From: Porites lobata
Lineage: Eukaryota > Cnidaria > Anthozoa > Scleractinia > Poritidae
Assembly: GCA_942486035.1 (NCBI GenBank)
Contig: CALNXK010000013.1
Coordinates: 1,691,501-1,755,500, forward strand
Direction: 5' to 3'
DNA: 64,000 bases
Each line of letters begins with the position of its first letter. The stretch's first letter is position 1. A program made the position numbers and the translations under genes. Below the pieces are notes generated by a model, which saw only the letters and a list, made by a program, of their open reading frames with translations, ran no database searches and was not told the origin of the DNA. This document shows, in pieces, positions 10,317 to 20,656 of the stretch.

Positions 10317-10434
10317 CAATTAAAGAATGAGGCTGAGTAGGATATGAGGAATTAAGCGGATCGAGGAAGGTGTTATCCTTCCGAGATATCCGCTTAGTTC
10401 TTCATATCCTTCGAAAGTTGAATTCATTAATTGC
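10317..10434. mobile_element. 118-bp foldback element
   Basis: GCAATTAAAGAAT ... ATTCATTAATTGC at the ends, and an inner pair GGATATGAGGAATTAAGCGG / CCGCTTAGTTCTTCATATCC. Imperfect, noncoding. Confidence 0.7.
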
Positions 10435-10648
10435 TTTCTTATTTATCAAAATATTTTCAAACACTTAAAGAGAACATGAGCTTTATTTTCACAAATTTCA
10501 CACCCTCTAGCAATAAACTGAGAGCTAAAGTTATTTTCACTCCGTAAATTTTGGTGAAATGTATAAATAAAATCTCTCCGTCAGAAATTTAACAGACGTC
10601 GAGGTAAAAAAAAAGATCAAACCTGTTTACGATAATTTAATGCGGTGT

Positions 10649-11797
10649 TTACAGAAATGTTAGTGTGCAGTTGTAGAAATTAAACTGCTTTGTACTTTGG
10701 TTGCAGTGGTTGTGAGTTTGAACGTTCAGGTCTCGTAAAATGAATTCTTCTTGGGAATTTGTTGGCAGTCCAACTTCCTCATTTCGATCATTTTTCCCTG
10801 CTTCAGAAGCCACGACATTGTTTTTGTTGTTGTCAATTACAGCCATAAGAAGGCTGGCCGCCATGTTTGTTTTTGTGTTTGCATCGGTTTTGCTGTAGGT
10901 TTTTATGCTGCTTTCGTTTCTGTGTCCGCTTACCGACATGATGTGTCGCGCTTTCAAATCCACTTCTGTCGAGTACAAGTTATGGTCGTCGCTCTGACTG
11001 AATGATTTTTGTATGTTGTTGAGAACTCCGCTTGGTGTGAGGTGACTTTCATCTTCTTGCCGAGATGACTTTGGTCGCTGAAAAAGGTATTCATTCATTG
11101 GACTCAAGACACTCAAATATTTTTCAAAGGATGACACCGGGCAAAAAGGACTATCGTTTGCTATCATCATTCCTCCTTCTTTAGCTTGAACATCGTGTGA
11201 TTTTTTGTTAGTTCATCGGTTGTTTCCACAACACAGCGTTTTCCTTGCGAGTTGAATTTTATTTCGAAGTCAGTCTTTTTAAGCTGGCAAAGATTCTGCC
11301 GACCACGCCGACAGAAAAATAACATTATTTTAAAGAAAACCTTGTTTTGTAGAGTGCTGGGTTTTCCGTATTGAAGACACCGCATCGATACAATTTCTTT
11401 ATGTCTTGTCAGCAATTGTACAGTTTTCGCTAGCTTGCTTCTTCAGCTCTACGCACTGTGCTTTATAAATTCGGTTGGCTTCGTTAAGTTCCGTATCCTT
11501 TATAATGTCTATACTTAGTTCTTGTTTGAAGTATCTACACAAAGCAAATCTCATGGAACAAATGGAGCTCTTTGAGTACATCTGTCCATCTTTCTTTCTC
11601 GCCTCGACGCAAAATTTTCGTAAAACTGCCGCTAACTCCACTGCAGTTGAAGGATTTCTGATATTTTTCTCCTTGAGCTACGATTCAAAAATTAAGCGAT
11701 GGTGTTTCGTCAACTTTTTGGTATTCTCACTGTCTTTATCATTAAGTGACTGGGTAATATTTTCTTCGCTCAAACTTGTAAACCTACTCGTAGCCAT
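10649..11797 (-). pseudogene. Crypton-type tyrosine recombinase (KIAA1958/DUF3504-like), inactivated
   Basis: Three overlapping minus-strand frames form one broken ORF. From an ATG at 11797 it reads MATSRFTSLSEENITQSLND, hits an in-frame TAG at 11678-11680, resumes as ELAAVLRKFCVEARKKDG and YSKSSICSMRFALCRYF, shifts frame near 11400-11415 (MRCLQYGKPSTLQNKVFFKI, then CRRGRQNLCQLKKTDF, the probable box I arginine region), and shifts again near 11168. The last part has HNLYSTEVDL where the catalytic HxxR is expected, so the arginine appears replaced by Tyr, then SGHRNESSIKTYSK with the conserved H and nucleophilic Tyr. In Cryptons this recombinase catalyses DNA integration. The upstream flank 11830-12009 recurs at 59434-59614, supporting a mobile origin over a domesticated gene. 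Confidence 0.75.
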
Positions 11798-11829
11798 TTC
11801 TGATGTTTGTCTGCCAAAAATAACACAAG

Positions 11830-12009
11830 CTCGTCCCCAGGTCCTCTCGGTTAACGTGCCTTAACCTACGAAAACGCTGCATTTGTGACGTCATTTCTTC
11901 GTTAAACACAAAATTCTTCCAAATTTGGTCATCGGTAACTGGTTATGGTGAATTAAACGTGTGCTTTTAGCCAATCAGAATCGGGGAAATATTTTGAATG
12001 AATAATAAA
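11830..12009 (-). repeat. 5' non-coding end of the Crypton-like element
   Basis: On the minus strand this lies just upstream of the recombinase ATG. About 180 bp align by eye to the plus strand at 59434-59614 with scattered substitutions; shared phrases include GACCAAATTTGGAAGAATTT and the GACCTGGGGACGAG end. Confidence 0.7.
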
Positions 12010-12352
12010 AGAAAATAATGCTTCAGGAAATTAATGTGAATCTCAATAATTCACGTCAAGTTTTGTAAACGTTAATATTCTCACGATTAATTTAGGGTAG
12101 CGTTAATTTTCGCGACCTTAATTTTCATGATTTTGGCCCCAAATTCTCGATACACTTCTGACATTCATTGATTCATAAAAAGGAGGAGTATGTCAGGGTG
12201 AAGCTCCGCCGGTATCAGTGAGACTGTGATGAACCCTCGAAGTGGACAGATTTATTCGCTGGATCCCCTTCGTGTGTTTATGGAAAGAATTACTGAGAAA
12301 GTTTCCATTTTGGATTATACGTTTAACTTTGTTGCATTTGTCTCAGCAAGTT

Positions 12353-12439
12353 CAACCTCTTTCCCAGGTTCTCTCTCCTACCCGTCGATCTCTCTGGCTC
12401 CGTAGGAACGGGTAGGAGAGAAACCTGGGAACGAGGTTG
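12353..12439. mobile_element. 87-bp foldback element
   Basis: CAACCTCTTTCCCAGGTTCT and AACCTGGGAACGAGGTTG are inverted, and the inner pair CTCTCCTACCCGT / ACGGGTAGGAGAG completes a hairpin. Confidence 0.75.
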
Positions 12440-13464
12440 CAACAAGTTTTGTTTCTTTGAGAACGTCGCGTTAATTTCCTTCATTTTGAAATATACTCTT
12501 TAGCGTTAGTTTCCTTTACGAAGTCGTTTTCCATTATATTCGCGCTAATTTAAGTCGCCTTAATTTACAATACCTTAATTTAATTTATAATAAGGTTGCC
12601 TATCTACTTGACTTTAGGACTATAAGTTGGTGACTTCTGTCAGAGAAAGAAAAATCGAAGCGCGACACCTGACGTCACAGATCCTCATGAGACAGAACGC
12701 TTCACAGAATTACCACGACTTGAGTAACGGCGGACGGGTTTGGACGAGTGCCAGCTTTATATCTTTATACAGAGTTGATTGATAGCAGATGCACGTAATT
12801 ATAAATTAAATTACATTTTGAAGTATGAAACAAAACTTTTGGTCGTAGTAGCACTTTCCGTGTGCCCGAAATAACGGGTATTGAATATTTCCACTACAGT
12901 TTGGAATTCACTTACGGAAATAACGATTGAGTGTTCATGGTTAATTCAGTCAAATCAAGTACAATATAAGTACAATTTATTATAAGTTCTACGAGAGCAA
13001 TTCACGAAGGTACTTATGAAGTCCTCGTGAGCATATGAGAAGGGGACTACTGAGGAATAATATTTTTACATTCAGTGTCATATGAAAAATGTCATGTGAA
13101 ACATCGATCAGCAAAGTTTGTCTTGCTCGAGCTCTCTTAGTTTTTTATAATAGTTACTTTGAAGATAGTTTTTGGCCGGAAAAAAAAAAAACTATTGGAC
13201 GCAAGAGCTCCATTTGGCGATGACGTTTTCAAATATCCGGCTAGACGCGTACTTGTTTATTTTTAAATTATAATTTTGTTCAGGTACCTTTTTTAATTGT
13301 TGAAGTCATACTTGGGCTCGCTTGTTGTCCGCTAAAGCCAGAACTGTTACATTAAGAACTCGCGTGGCTCATTGAGAGCTTTACCATTTTGCTTATAATA
13401 AGAGGGTGATTGTAAGCAGAGACATAGCCATATCGACTACTAGACCAAGAGTAGAGCAGAATTT
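12440..13464. other. No gene recognised
   Basis: AT-rich sequence with a poly(A) run at about 13180-13190. Nothing supported. Confidence 0.45.
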
Positions 13465-13716
13465 CTAAAATCTGACGAAAACAAGTGGGGACTGTAAGAG
13501 CCTCTCTAAAGGTACCTGTGGCGTTGGACGTTGCTCTTTACGCATGTTTCCCATCAACTCGTCCGTTTTTGAACGAAATGGTCGCTTGCATATCAAGAAT
13601 TTGTTATTGTTGTTGTTTTTGGTAGCGCTAACTTGAGTAACCACCTCAAAGACCACGGAAACAAGAAAATATAGGGAAGAAATAGGCAAAACAAAAGCTT
13701 TGAACGAGTATGACAC
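13465..13716 (-). CDS. Possible first exon of a secreted protein (signal peptide, unrecognised)
   Basis: The 83-codon ORF starts at an ATG and its first 32 residues (MSYSFKAFVLPISSLYFLVS, then a V/T/A-rich end) resemble a signal peptide. The remainder is basic, with an Asn run (KNNNNNK), which may be a slippage-prone tract. A donor-like CAG|GTACCT occurs inside the frame after the ...RPTPQ codons, so the C-terminal residues may be intronic. No homologous family was recognised, and there are no repeated amidation motifs that would make it a neuropeptide precursor. It lies downstream of the receptor at 14373-15320 on the same strand, but nothing shows a functional link. It may be a chance ORF. 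Confidence 0.25.
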   Translation of the reverse strand: MSYSFKAFVLPISSLYFLVSVVFEVVTQVSATKNNNNNKFLICKRPFRSKTDELMGNMRKEQRPTPQVPLERLLQSPLVFVRF

Positions 13717-14372
13717 TTAAGGCAAATTTCTTTGCTGTCATCGCGCGATTAGTTTTTTAGACTTCAAAAATAAATTGTTGCCGCTTTTCTTCCTTACCAT
13801 CCAATGCATATAGCACTATTAATCGGCAAATGCTACCTGAGTTTAAAGCTGAAACCTTAAATTACTTAATACAGGTGCAGTGTCCTTGCCAATTTCAACA
13901 TAAAATCATAGGAACTGTGCCTTTTGACCAAATTTCATAAAGTTCTGTCTTTATTTGTTTTGGTTTCCTTGTCCATGGAGAATTGAAAGCACTCCCCTAC
14001 CAATCAACAGCTGCATTTTGAAACTGTTTGAGAAGTAGTTAAAATGTATTTAAATGACTTAAAAACCATTTTTACCTCAATTAGAAGTTTTTCTTTGTAT
14101 ATATATTTAACGGATAAAACCGTCTCAGTCGTGACACTCTTTACACTCGCCCAAATGATTGCTACCTTAACTCTTTATTCCGTAAATTTGTTTTATTCTT
14201 TGCGGTATAAATATATTTTTAGAAAATGTAATTGTAACAAAGTTAATGCAAACACTTGCTGCTGGTTGAAATTGCGTCGTCAGTCGGGGGCTGCCTTGCC
14301 ACTGCTTTCTTGCTGCATATTTCCGACAGACAGTGGATGTTCACAGGCTGGTGCTTCTACTCGACGGGGAAT
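13717..14372. other. No gene recognised; 3' flank of the receptor at 14373
   Basis: Nothing supported. The plus-strand frames at 14044-14526 are antisense shadows of the receptor and its flank. Confidence 0.5.
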
Positions 14373-15320
14373 TTATTGTTTGTACAATATTCTGTTAATT
14401 GCTTCAATAACTTCTCTAGTGCGCCAGATAAACACAAGTGGATGCAAAGATGTCGTGAGAAAAACAAACGTAACCATAAATGTGTACAAAATTTTTGCAT
14501 GTTCTAGTTTCTCTGTGCAGACATAAACTTTACAAAAGCTAACAACAGTTATTGGGACATAGCAAACCAAGATAAGGACAATGATAAAGAGAACTGTGCA
14601 GGCATACTTTTTAAACCGCGCAAAGTCAAATAAATTTCTCTGGCAACTGTCTGTAGAATTCCAGGGTCTGTGTTGGCTTATTTTGAGTTGATGCCTTCGA
14701 ACGAGCAAGAGGATTTTGACGTACACGGCCACGATTATGCACAAAAAGGCAAATTTAACTGACTTGGTCATAAGAAGAAAGGTCTTGTCACTCAGCCAGA
14801 ATCTAGTCATGCTCATTGATATCGAAACACAAAAGGCAACGAACACAGCTATGGTTATTCGTTTCTGTGTCACTACCTCCTTGTATCGCAGGTGAAGATG
14901 AAGTGATAGATAACGATCAATTGTCATAAAAGTTAACAGTGCGAATGAAACATTGAGAGCAACCTGTGAAAAAAACTCGAACGTCAACCGAGCACCGCAG
15001 TATATTTTAAAGTTTTTGGTTATTTCAGCTGCCTTGAAACCGACAAATGCTGGTCCAGCGATAAATCCCAAGATAAAGTCACAAAAGGCAAACCATCCAA
15101 GTAATATGTATTCTGGCTTATGAAGTGAGGCTGTTTTCCAAATTGCAATGACGATCAGTAGGTTACCAATAGTGGAACACAAAGCAAAGAAAGAAGTTAA
15201 TACACAGGAGATAACATTCGAAGCAAGAGTTCCACTAGTCATGAAGACTGGAGCTGTGAAATAAAAGCATGTGACCGACGAAAACTTTTCATCGTTCGAG
15301 AATGTAGGGGAGCCGTCCAT
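14373..15320 (-). CDS. Atypical rhodopsin-class G-protein-coupled receptor (315 aa)
   Basis: An intact single-exon frame with seven hydrophobic segments. Class A landmarks: GN at 62-63 in TM1, Asp81 in TM2 (FCDFI), Cys108 at the start of TM3, DRY at 135-137, CYVP at 253-256 in TM6, and HPLVF at 303-307 in place of NPxxY. The second extracellular loop (about 172-187) has no cysteine, so the usual TM3-loop disulfide cannot form there. TM4 lacks the conserved tryptophan. The C-tail is very short (about 15 residues), with no lipidation cysteine. It sits in the plasma membrane and presumably couples to G proteins; the ligand is unknown. It is clearly different from the other four receptors in the window. 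The start Met precedes a loop with potential N-terminal disulfide cysteines. No frameshift. Confidence 0.85.
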   Translation of the reverse strand: MDGSPTFSNDEKFSSVTCFYFTAPVFMTSGTLASNVISCVLTSFFALCSTIGNLLIVIAIWKTASLHKPEYILLGWFAFCDFILGFIAGPAFVGFKAAEITKNFKIYCGARLTFEFFSQVALNVSFALLTFMTIDRYLSLHLHLRYKEVVTQKRITIAVFVAFCVSISMSMTRFWLSDKTFLLMTKSVKFAFLCIIVAVYVKILLLVRRHQLKISQHRPWNSTDSCQRNLFDFARFKKYACTVLFIIVLILVCYVPITVVSFCKVYVCTEKLEHAKILYTFMVTFVFLTTSLHPLVFIWRTREVIEAINRILYKQ

Positions 15321-18124
15321 GTTAATACACAGCAGGTATTAAAGTGACTACAGTGTAACAATTCGATTGCATGAGGAAGGCGGGGTACTCAAGCGAAGAA
15401 ATATTCTATATTTATACAGATTGTATCGTTACGTATTGGCTTCCCCGAATTCTGATTTTATCAACCGGTACGTTTAATAGAAAATTGCATTTAGCTTACA
15501 ATATGTTATGTTTATGTTAACCTCTGACAGAATTTGACAAGCCCACATTTAATATCGAGCAATTAATGAATGTTTTACAGGATGTCTTAAGAATAATTTA
15601 AGCAATTCAATCAATCAAACATCGTCAGGGAGGGTTATTAAAATTTATCCTAACCAATAAGAAAATGTTATATTTTAAAACGATTTCCGTTGAAGGTGAA
15701 TTATAGCTATAAATGGAATTCTCTTAAAAGACTTAAGGCTTTATTTCAATTTATTCGCAAGAAAAATTTCAAACTCTGAACGGCTAGAACAACATAATGC
15801 GGCGGGGGAAAAAAAGGTGAAAAACAACAACAAACAAAAAAATGGCACGGAAATGGTATTAACCTGTGGAAACGTTTAATTTTAGATATTTGTGCTTTGA
15901 CGCAATTAAGACATCAAACATTGTTGTATTGTAAGCAGGTTACAATATAGGGCTCTTTTAGTTGCTGCTGGGAAATAATTGCACTCCGATATTACGGCAC
16001 ATAACAACTCCATCTCAATACCGCGTAGCTACGTTAATATGGTTAGAAGGTCTCCCGAGAAGAGTAAAAAAAGATATCACCTTTAGCTTTTTTGTGTGTT
16101 AAATTAAAGTAAATGAATGAAACCATGCCACCATATTAAAGATTTTTTTTTTTTTTTCATGATGACGTGTTCAGCTCTGTTTTTCGAATCTTTTCCCAAG
16201 TACTAAGTACCCCAAAATCGACGGCAATGATTAAATACTTCCTAGCATTTTCGGACTTGAGCTTCTAGCCACTCAAACCAACAGCAAAAGCGATGAAGAT
16301 GTTTCGCAAATAATAGAGCCTGAATCGTTGAATAGTCTTCCGTAAAGACTGGCATTCAGCTTGAAAAAGACCGCAAATTTGGTCTTTGTCGGGAAATATC
16401 CAATTTGTATATAGTGTGCTCCGTTTTTAATGAAAAAGTATGTACTTTGTTATCGCCGAACAATCCGACTGAAGCAGGAAGATTTCCCTGACTTGTAATA
16501 AAAAGAAAAATCAGTTACACAACAAGACAAATTTATCACTTTTAAACGTTACGTACTCAAGGACTCTGACTGGTACTTAAGTTTACGACAGTATAATATC
16601 ACTTCAACCGCAAGTTCCTATTTGGCTTGAACGGTGTGAACTTTGTGAAGAGTTAGACATGTAACATACCAATTTCCGTGTTATAAACTCCCCAGTCTCG
16701 ACCTATCAATTCATCTACCAAAAATAGCTTGTATGTTAATTGTCCTTTCCTTTTTGTTAAGTTAAACTTTATTAAAGTTCTATACACGATGCCATGATGT
16801 AAATTTCGTTGCAGTTATTATTTTTGTATTTATTTACACCCTAGTTATTTCATTGTGTTCACATTTTTTTTTCTGCGCAGTGGATTATCTCGTCATAAAA
16901 GTGAGCAATATAAATTTCTTAATTATTCTGAATTTAATTTGCTAATCTTTTCTTAGAACAATGTGATTCAGACGTTACAAAATTGATGGAGACCATATTT
17001 CTACTCTGTGCATAGCAGGATAGATTTCACTATTTCAGAGAATGTTCATCTTAATTTGGCTTGATTGTGCAAACTTTGTGAAGGGTAAGAATCATATCAA
17101 GTAATTTCCTTCTCAGCCTCGACTTATCAATTTCCCTGGCAGATAGCTGTTTTCAAAGCTCCGACTTTAACCTGTCATCTGTCAGTCGTTTCTGAGGACT
17201 GCGATATAGACCTTGCAAAATTAATGTAGAGCATATCAATTCTGTGCCTACGATAGAAGGCACTATTTCAGAGAATGTTCAATCCTTGCGACAACTGCGT
17301 TAAACTTTCTTTAAATTATGTTAATAGCAACTAACGAGCTTCAAAAGTGTATTTCGAGTTTAAAGTGACGAAAATAAAATCTTCTTCGCCGCTGAAACCA
17401 TGCATGGATACTGATTGCGCGTATTTCAGGCATCCTTCTCCTCAATGGTTGTAATGGTTACATTTTTTCAGGATCAACAGTTTGTTTCTTTTTAGTTAAC
17501 GATTGTCATCCCCGCACAGAGAATTAGCTACGTAACAGGTTTTTGTAACTAGTTCAAACATTTCGCTTAAATTGTTCAAGTTTGTCCTCAATTCATCCTT
17601 TGTATTATTATTACTCCTGGTATAAATTAATCTTCCCATTATATGAAAATTGTACTCTAGCGATCTAGGGCCTCCTTCGAGTTGATGATAATTGTTTTCC
17701 TTGCCAAAATATACCTTAAATATTGTACATTTATCTTCCAAACTCTTCCATAACATCGTTACGCAGTCAAGGTACGTATACAGTTAAAGTATTTAGCAGT
17801 GTCGAGTCTAATCTTCAATAGGCTTCTAATATTGTAGTAATTATGATCGACCTAAGGAAGTGACTCACCATTTTTTTACAACATTCTGCCGGGTGGGTCT
17901 TAACCGCTGGCAGCAGGTTAACCTTGCATTGATCCAATATCAACAAACAGACCGTCATAAATTTGCATCGTCATAATACTTTGTTTGTGTATTTCCTCGA
18001 TCTCGCTAAACACTAATATATTTTCCAGGATAACTGCGTCAGTTAGAAAAACCTGCTATCAATGAAGGCCTTGTATTCTGAGTTGTTTAAAGGGGCTGTT
18101 TCACTGTTCCTTTTGTTAATTCTC
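15321..18124. other. Intergenic, AT-rich, with diverged internal duplication
   Basis: No gene supported. The 86-codon minus ORF at 17496-17756 has no recognisable domain. A diverged duplication at 16621-17285 is listed separately. Confidence 0.45.
16621..17285. repeat. Diverged tandem/dispersed duplication
   Basis: Two blocks each occur twice. TTTGGCTTGA...AACTTTGTGAAG and CTCGACYTATCAATT are at 16620-16730 and 17055-17150. CACTATTTCAGAGAATGTTCA and its flank are at 16981-17051 and 17219-17285. Copies are clearly diverged. Confidence 0.6.
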
Positions 18125-18291
18125 TATTTTCCAATTGCTCATAATACACTCTGTTTGCCCCCCAAATTCTGCATAAACCATTGTTTTTAAATGCTCCTGG
18201 GAGTACTGCATTTTCCCAAGAGCATTTTAAGACAATAAGTTATGCAAAATTTGGGGGGCAAACAGAGTGTATTATGGGCAATTGGAAAATA
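18125..18291. mobile_element. 167-bp foldback MITE, TATTTTCCAATTGC termini
   Basis: Inverted repeats of about 52 bp, almost perfect: TATTTTCCAATTGCTCATAA on the left, TTATGGGCAATTGGAAAATA on the right, with TTTGCCCCCCAAATT inside. Noncoding. Confidence 0.85.
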
Positions 18292-18409
18292 GTCAATATT
18301 GTCAATAAATAACGAGTCCTTATTCCCTAGGGAACTTAGTTACGTTAGCGAATTACTTGTGAATAGGTTTGTAAATAGTCAAGTTCACATTTCAACTAAG
18401 AAGATAATC

Positions 18410-18533
18410 TCACTTGAAGACGCAACTTCTGCAGTTGCCCAAAGAAAGCCTAAAAAAAATCCAGGCTTGCGGGATTCGAACCCTGACCTCAGCGGTACCG
18501 GTGTAGGGCTGTAAACCATTGAGCGAGTTAGCC
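18410..18533 (-). mobile_element. tRNA-derived SINE, truncated
   Basis: On the minus strand it has GGCTAACTCGCTCAATGG, then a B-box region AGGGTTCGAATCCC, then CAAGCC and CTTTCTTTGGGCAACTGC. It is the same family as the copies at 5025 and 6304 and retains the GCCAACTGGGAGCAGG flank that serves as an empty-site reference. Confidence 0.7.
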
Positions 18534-19570
18534 AACTGGGAGCAGGCTATAATAAGCTACATTCCCACACTGGGCTTTTCGTATCTTCCTGTGACCTCCC
18601 CCCCCCCCCTCCCCCCGCCCCTCCATCTTCCTCATCTCAACTTCAAAAACGTCAATGATACGACCTCCAAAGTTACACAGAAAAATGAAATCGTTATTTC
18701 CAACATCTACCGTATATAGGCGACTAACTCGATTCACCGACACAGTGATGAATTTTGAATAACATGGCTGTCAAAACTCGGTTGGCATGCTAACATGCAC
18801 GTCACAACAACATAAAAAGTTCCTAAATAAATTTTAGGGAAAGTCGCTTAGTTTAAAGGCCATGTAACCTTGTAGGGTTTTGATGTTATTCAACTTTTAG
18901 TGGGGGGAGGAATGGCGGAAAAACTCCTCCCACTGTGAATAGGTTTGTGAGATCCAACACACTCTTCACTCGCTAAATATTGGATTGCCTTCTAATACAT
19001 TTACCATAACATTGTGAAGAAATACTGAAGGTGCTAGTCAATTTCTTTGGTCCACATCGATGAAAACACCCACATATAGCAGCTGTGAACTGAGCTATGA
19101 AGATATTTTTATTATTTGCTAATTCTCCATCGCTTTGCTGCAGACAAAAGATGTGGACCTCCTCTTGTTTGATGGAGAAATTTTGACTCTCTCCTTTAAA
19201 GTTAGCTGCGCTACAAGTTACAGGAAAATCATATTATTTGTAAATTTTAATTTGTTAACCCATAAAAGCACTTACAAGTTCTTAAAAAACGTGTCCGTGC
19301 GTTCCAGATCGAGTACTTGCTTTTCAGAACAGAGAAAAACTGGAGTACCCGAAGAAAAATCTCCCGGAGTAAGGGATTTGAACCGGGCAACATTGAACCC
19401 TTGAAAAATAGATAATCAAATAAATAAATGAATAAATAAATCTTGAAAAGATTTGAAATTTGCCAACAATTTGTGATTGGAGGCAGCCACTTAATGATAC
19501 ACAGTGGAAACTAGTATTTCTGATGATTTCTATCGTCAGCCACAGTTCTTACCACTCTACTTTCCACTGC
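18534..19570. other. No gene recognised; C-rich tract at about 18598-18625
   Basis: A CCCCCCCCC-rich tract, then AT-rich sequence. At 19330-19400 a tRNA-like or repeat phrase GGGATTTGAACCGGG may be another SINE remnant. Nothing else is supported. Confidence 0.45.
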
Positions 19571-20656
19571 TTAAACGGATTCTGTCATGTTTGTGTTATT
19601 AGTTGAATATTTGGCTCTTCTGTACATTGAGAATAAATCTCCTCTCGTTCTTGCCAAGCGACGGTGTCCTGTGGGTCCATTTGCAGAATTCAAGAAGTTG
19701 TTAGCATGTAGCAAGTTTGGACTTAAAGCTAAAAAGGTGTTAGTCACGTTGGAAACTGAAGTCAACGTGACTCCTGTAGCATTCCTTACCCGAGTGCGAC
19801 GCCTTTTAGAACTTAAGGAACCGGTTCTGAGCAAGCTAAAAACTGCTTTACGGAAATCTTGCATTCGAAATGAATATACTAGCGTATTCACAAAGGAATT
19901 GCTGTATTGAAGTAGTTTAATGACGTATACTATTCTAATCGAAGGATGCGCACAGTCTTTACAGAAGTGAACAATTATAATTATGGATTCAAAGGGCATC
20001 CAAGTTATAATGAAAATTGCAGTAACAACAAGCAAAGTTTTTGATAATTTCTTATCCCTTTCAACATCTCTGCGACGCCTCCGTCGATGTCTTATTCGTA
20101 TCAACAAAGCGCTGTAAGCGAAACAGGCGATTGCTATGGAAACTGATAAAGAAATTACTGTAACCATGTTGACGACACCAGATATCAAATTAAAACGGTA
20201 TCCCAAATAAAGGCAAGATATTGCCACAGCTAAAAACCAGGTGGTAGTTACAGCGAAAATGTACCATTTTATTGGCGTAGAGTGCCGGTACTTCCAGGGC
20301 CAACCGACTGCATAAAGCCTTTCTACAGAAACAACTGCTAGGGTAAAGACCGAGGCCATGCCAGATGCAATGTCGATAGTGTAGTAGACGGTCTGGATGA
20401 CTTGGCTTCCGTTCCAGAGGCTAAATTCTACAAAATGGCAGATGTAAAGAGGGACTGCAAAGGTGCCAACCATTAAATCTGCCACGGAAAGAGAAATGAG
20501 AAAGTAGTGCGTTGGTTTTCGGATAAGCCTTGTCTTTGTAAATGCAGCGATGGTCAAGATATTTCCAATAACAATTGTTAAGGCGACCAGGCCAAATGCT
20601 GTGCTCAAGGCAAAAGACTCAGTTGTGGTTAATGGAGAATTCGGCGAACTTGGCAT
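19571..20656 (-). CDS. Rhodopsin-class receptor, paralogue group member 1 (361 aa)
   Basis: Intact seven-helix frame. GN at 31-32 (TM1), SVADLMVG with Asp60 (TM2), ERL at 112-114 in place of DRY (TM3), Trp140 (TM4), WMPF at 219-222 (TM6), NTLVY at 257-261 (TM7). Position 3.25, where the disulfide Cys normally sits, is Gln88, and the second loop has no Cys. Intracellular loop 3 is strongly basic (HRRRRRRDVER) and followed by DKKLSKTL, typical of amine/adenosine-like receptors. The long tail (about 100 residues) contains ATGVTLTSVSNV, shared in form with the three downstream paralogues, and several N-x-S/T motifs. A splice acceptor (TTCTTTTGCAG, exon edge 20667) lies 11 nt before the ATG, so a 5'UTR intron is likely. 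Ligand unknown; plasma-membrane signalling is inferred. Confidence 0.88.
   Translation of the reverse strand: MPSSPNSPLTTTESFALSTAFGLVALTIVIGNILTIAAFTKTRLIRKPTHYFLISLSVADLMVGTFAVPLYICHFVEFSLWNGSQVIQTVYYTIDIASGMASVFTLAVVSVERLYAVGWPWKYRHSTPIKWYIFAVTTTWFLAVAISCLYLGYRFNLISGVVNMVTVISLSVSIAIACFAYSALLIRIRHRRRRRRDVERDKKLSKTLLVVTAIFIITWMPFESIIIIVHFCKDCAHPSIRIVYVIKLLQYSNSFVNTLVYSFRMQDFRKAVFSLLRTGSLSSKRRRTRVRNATGVTLTSVSNVTNTFLALSPNLLHANNFLNSANGPTGHRRLARTRGDLFSMYRRAKYSTNNTNMTESV

Noticed and set aside
14044..14526. 160-codon plus-strand ORF over the receptor 3' end
   Set aside because: Overlaps the receptor's TM7 region in antisense; the composition reflects that complement.
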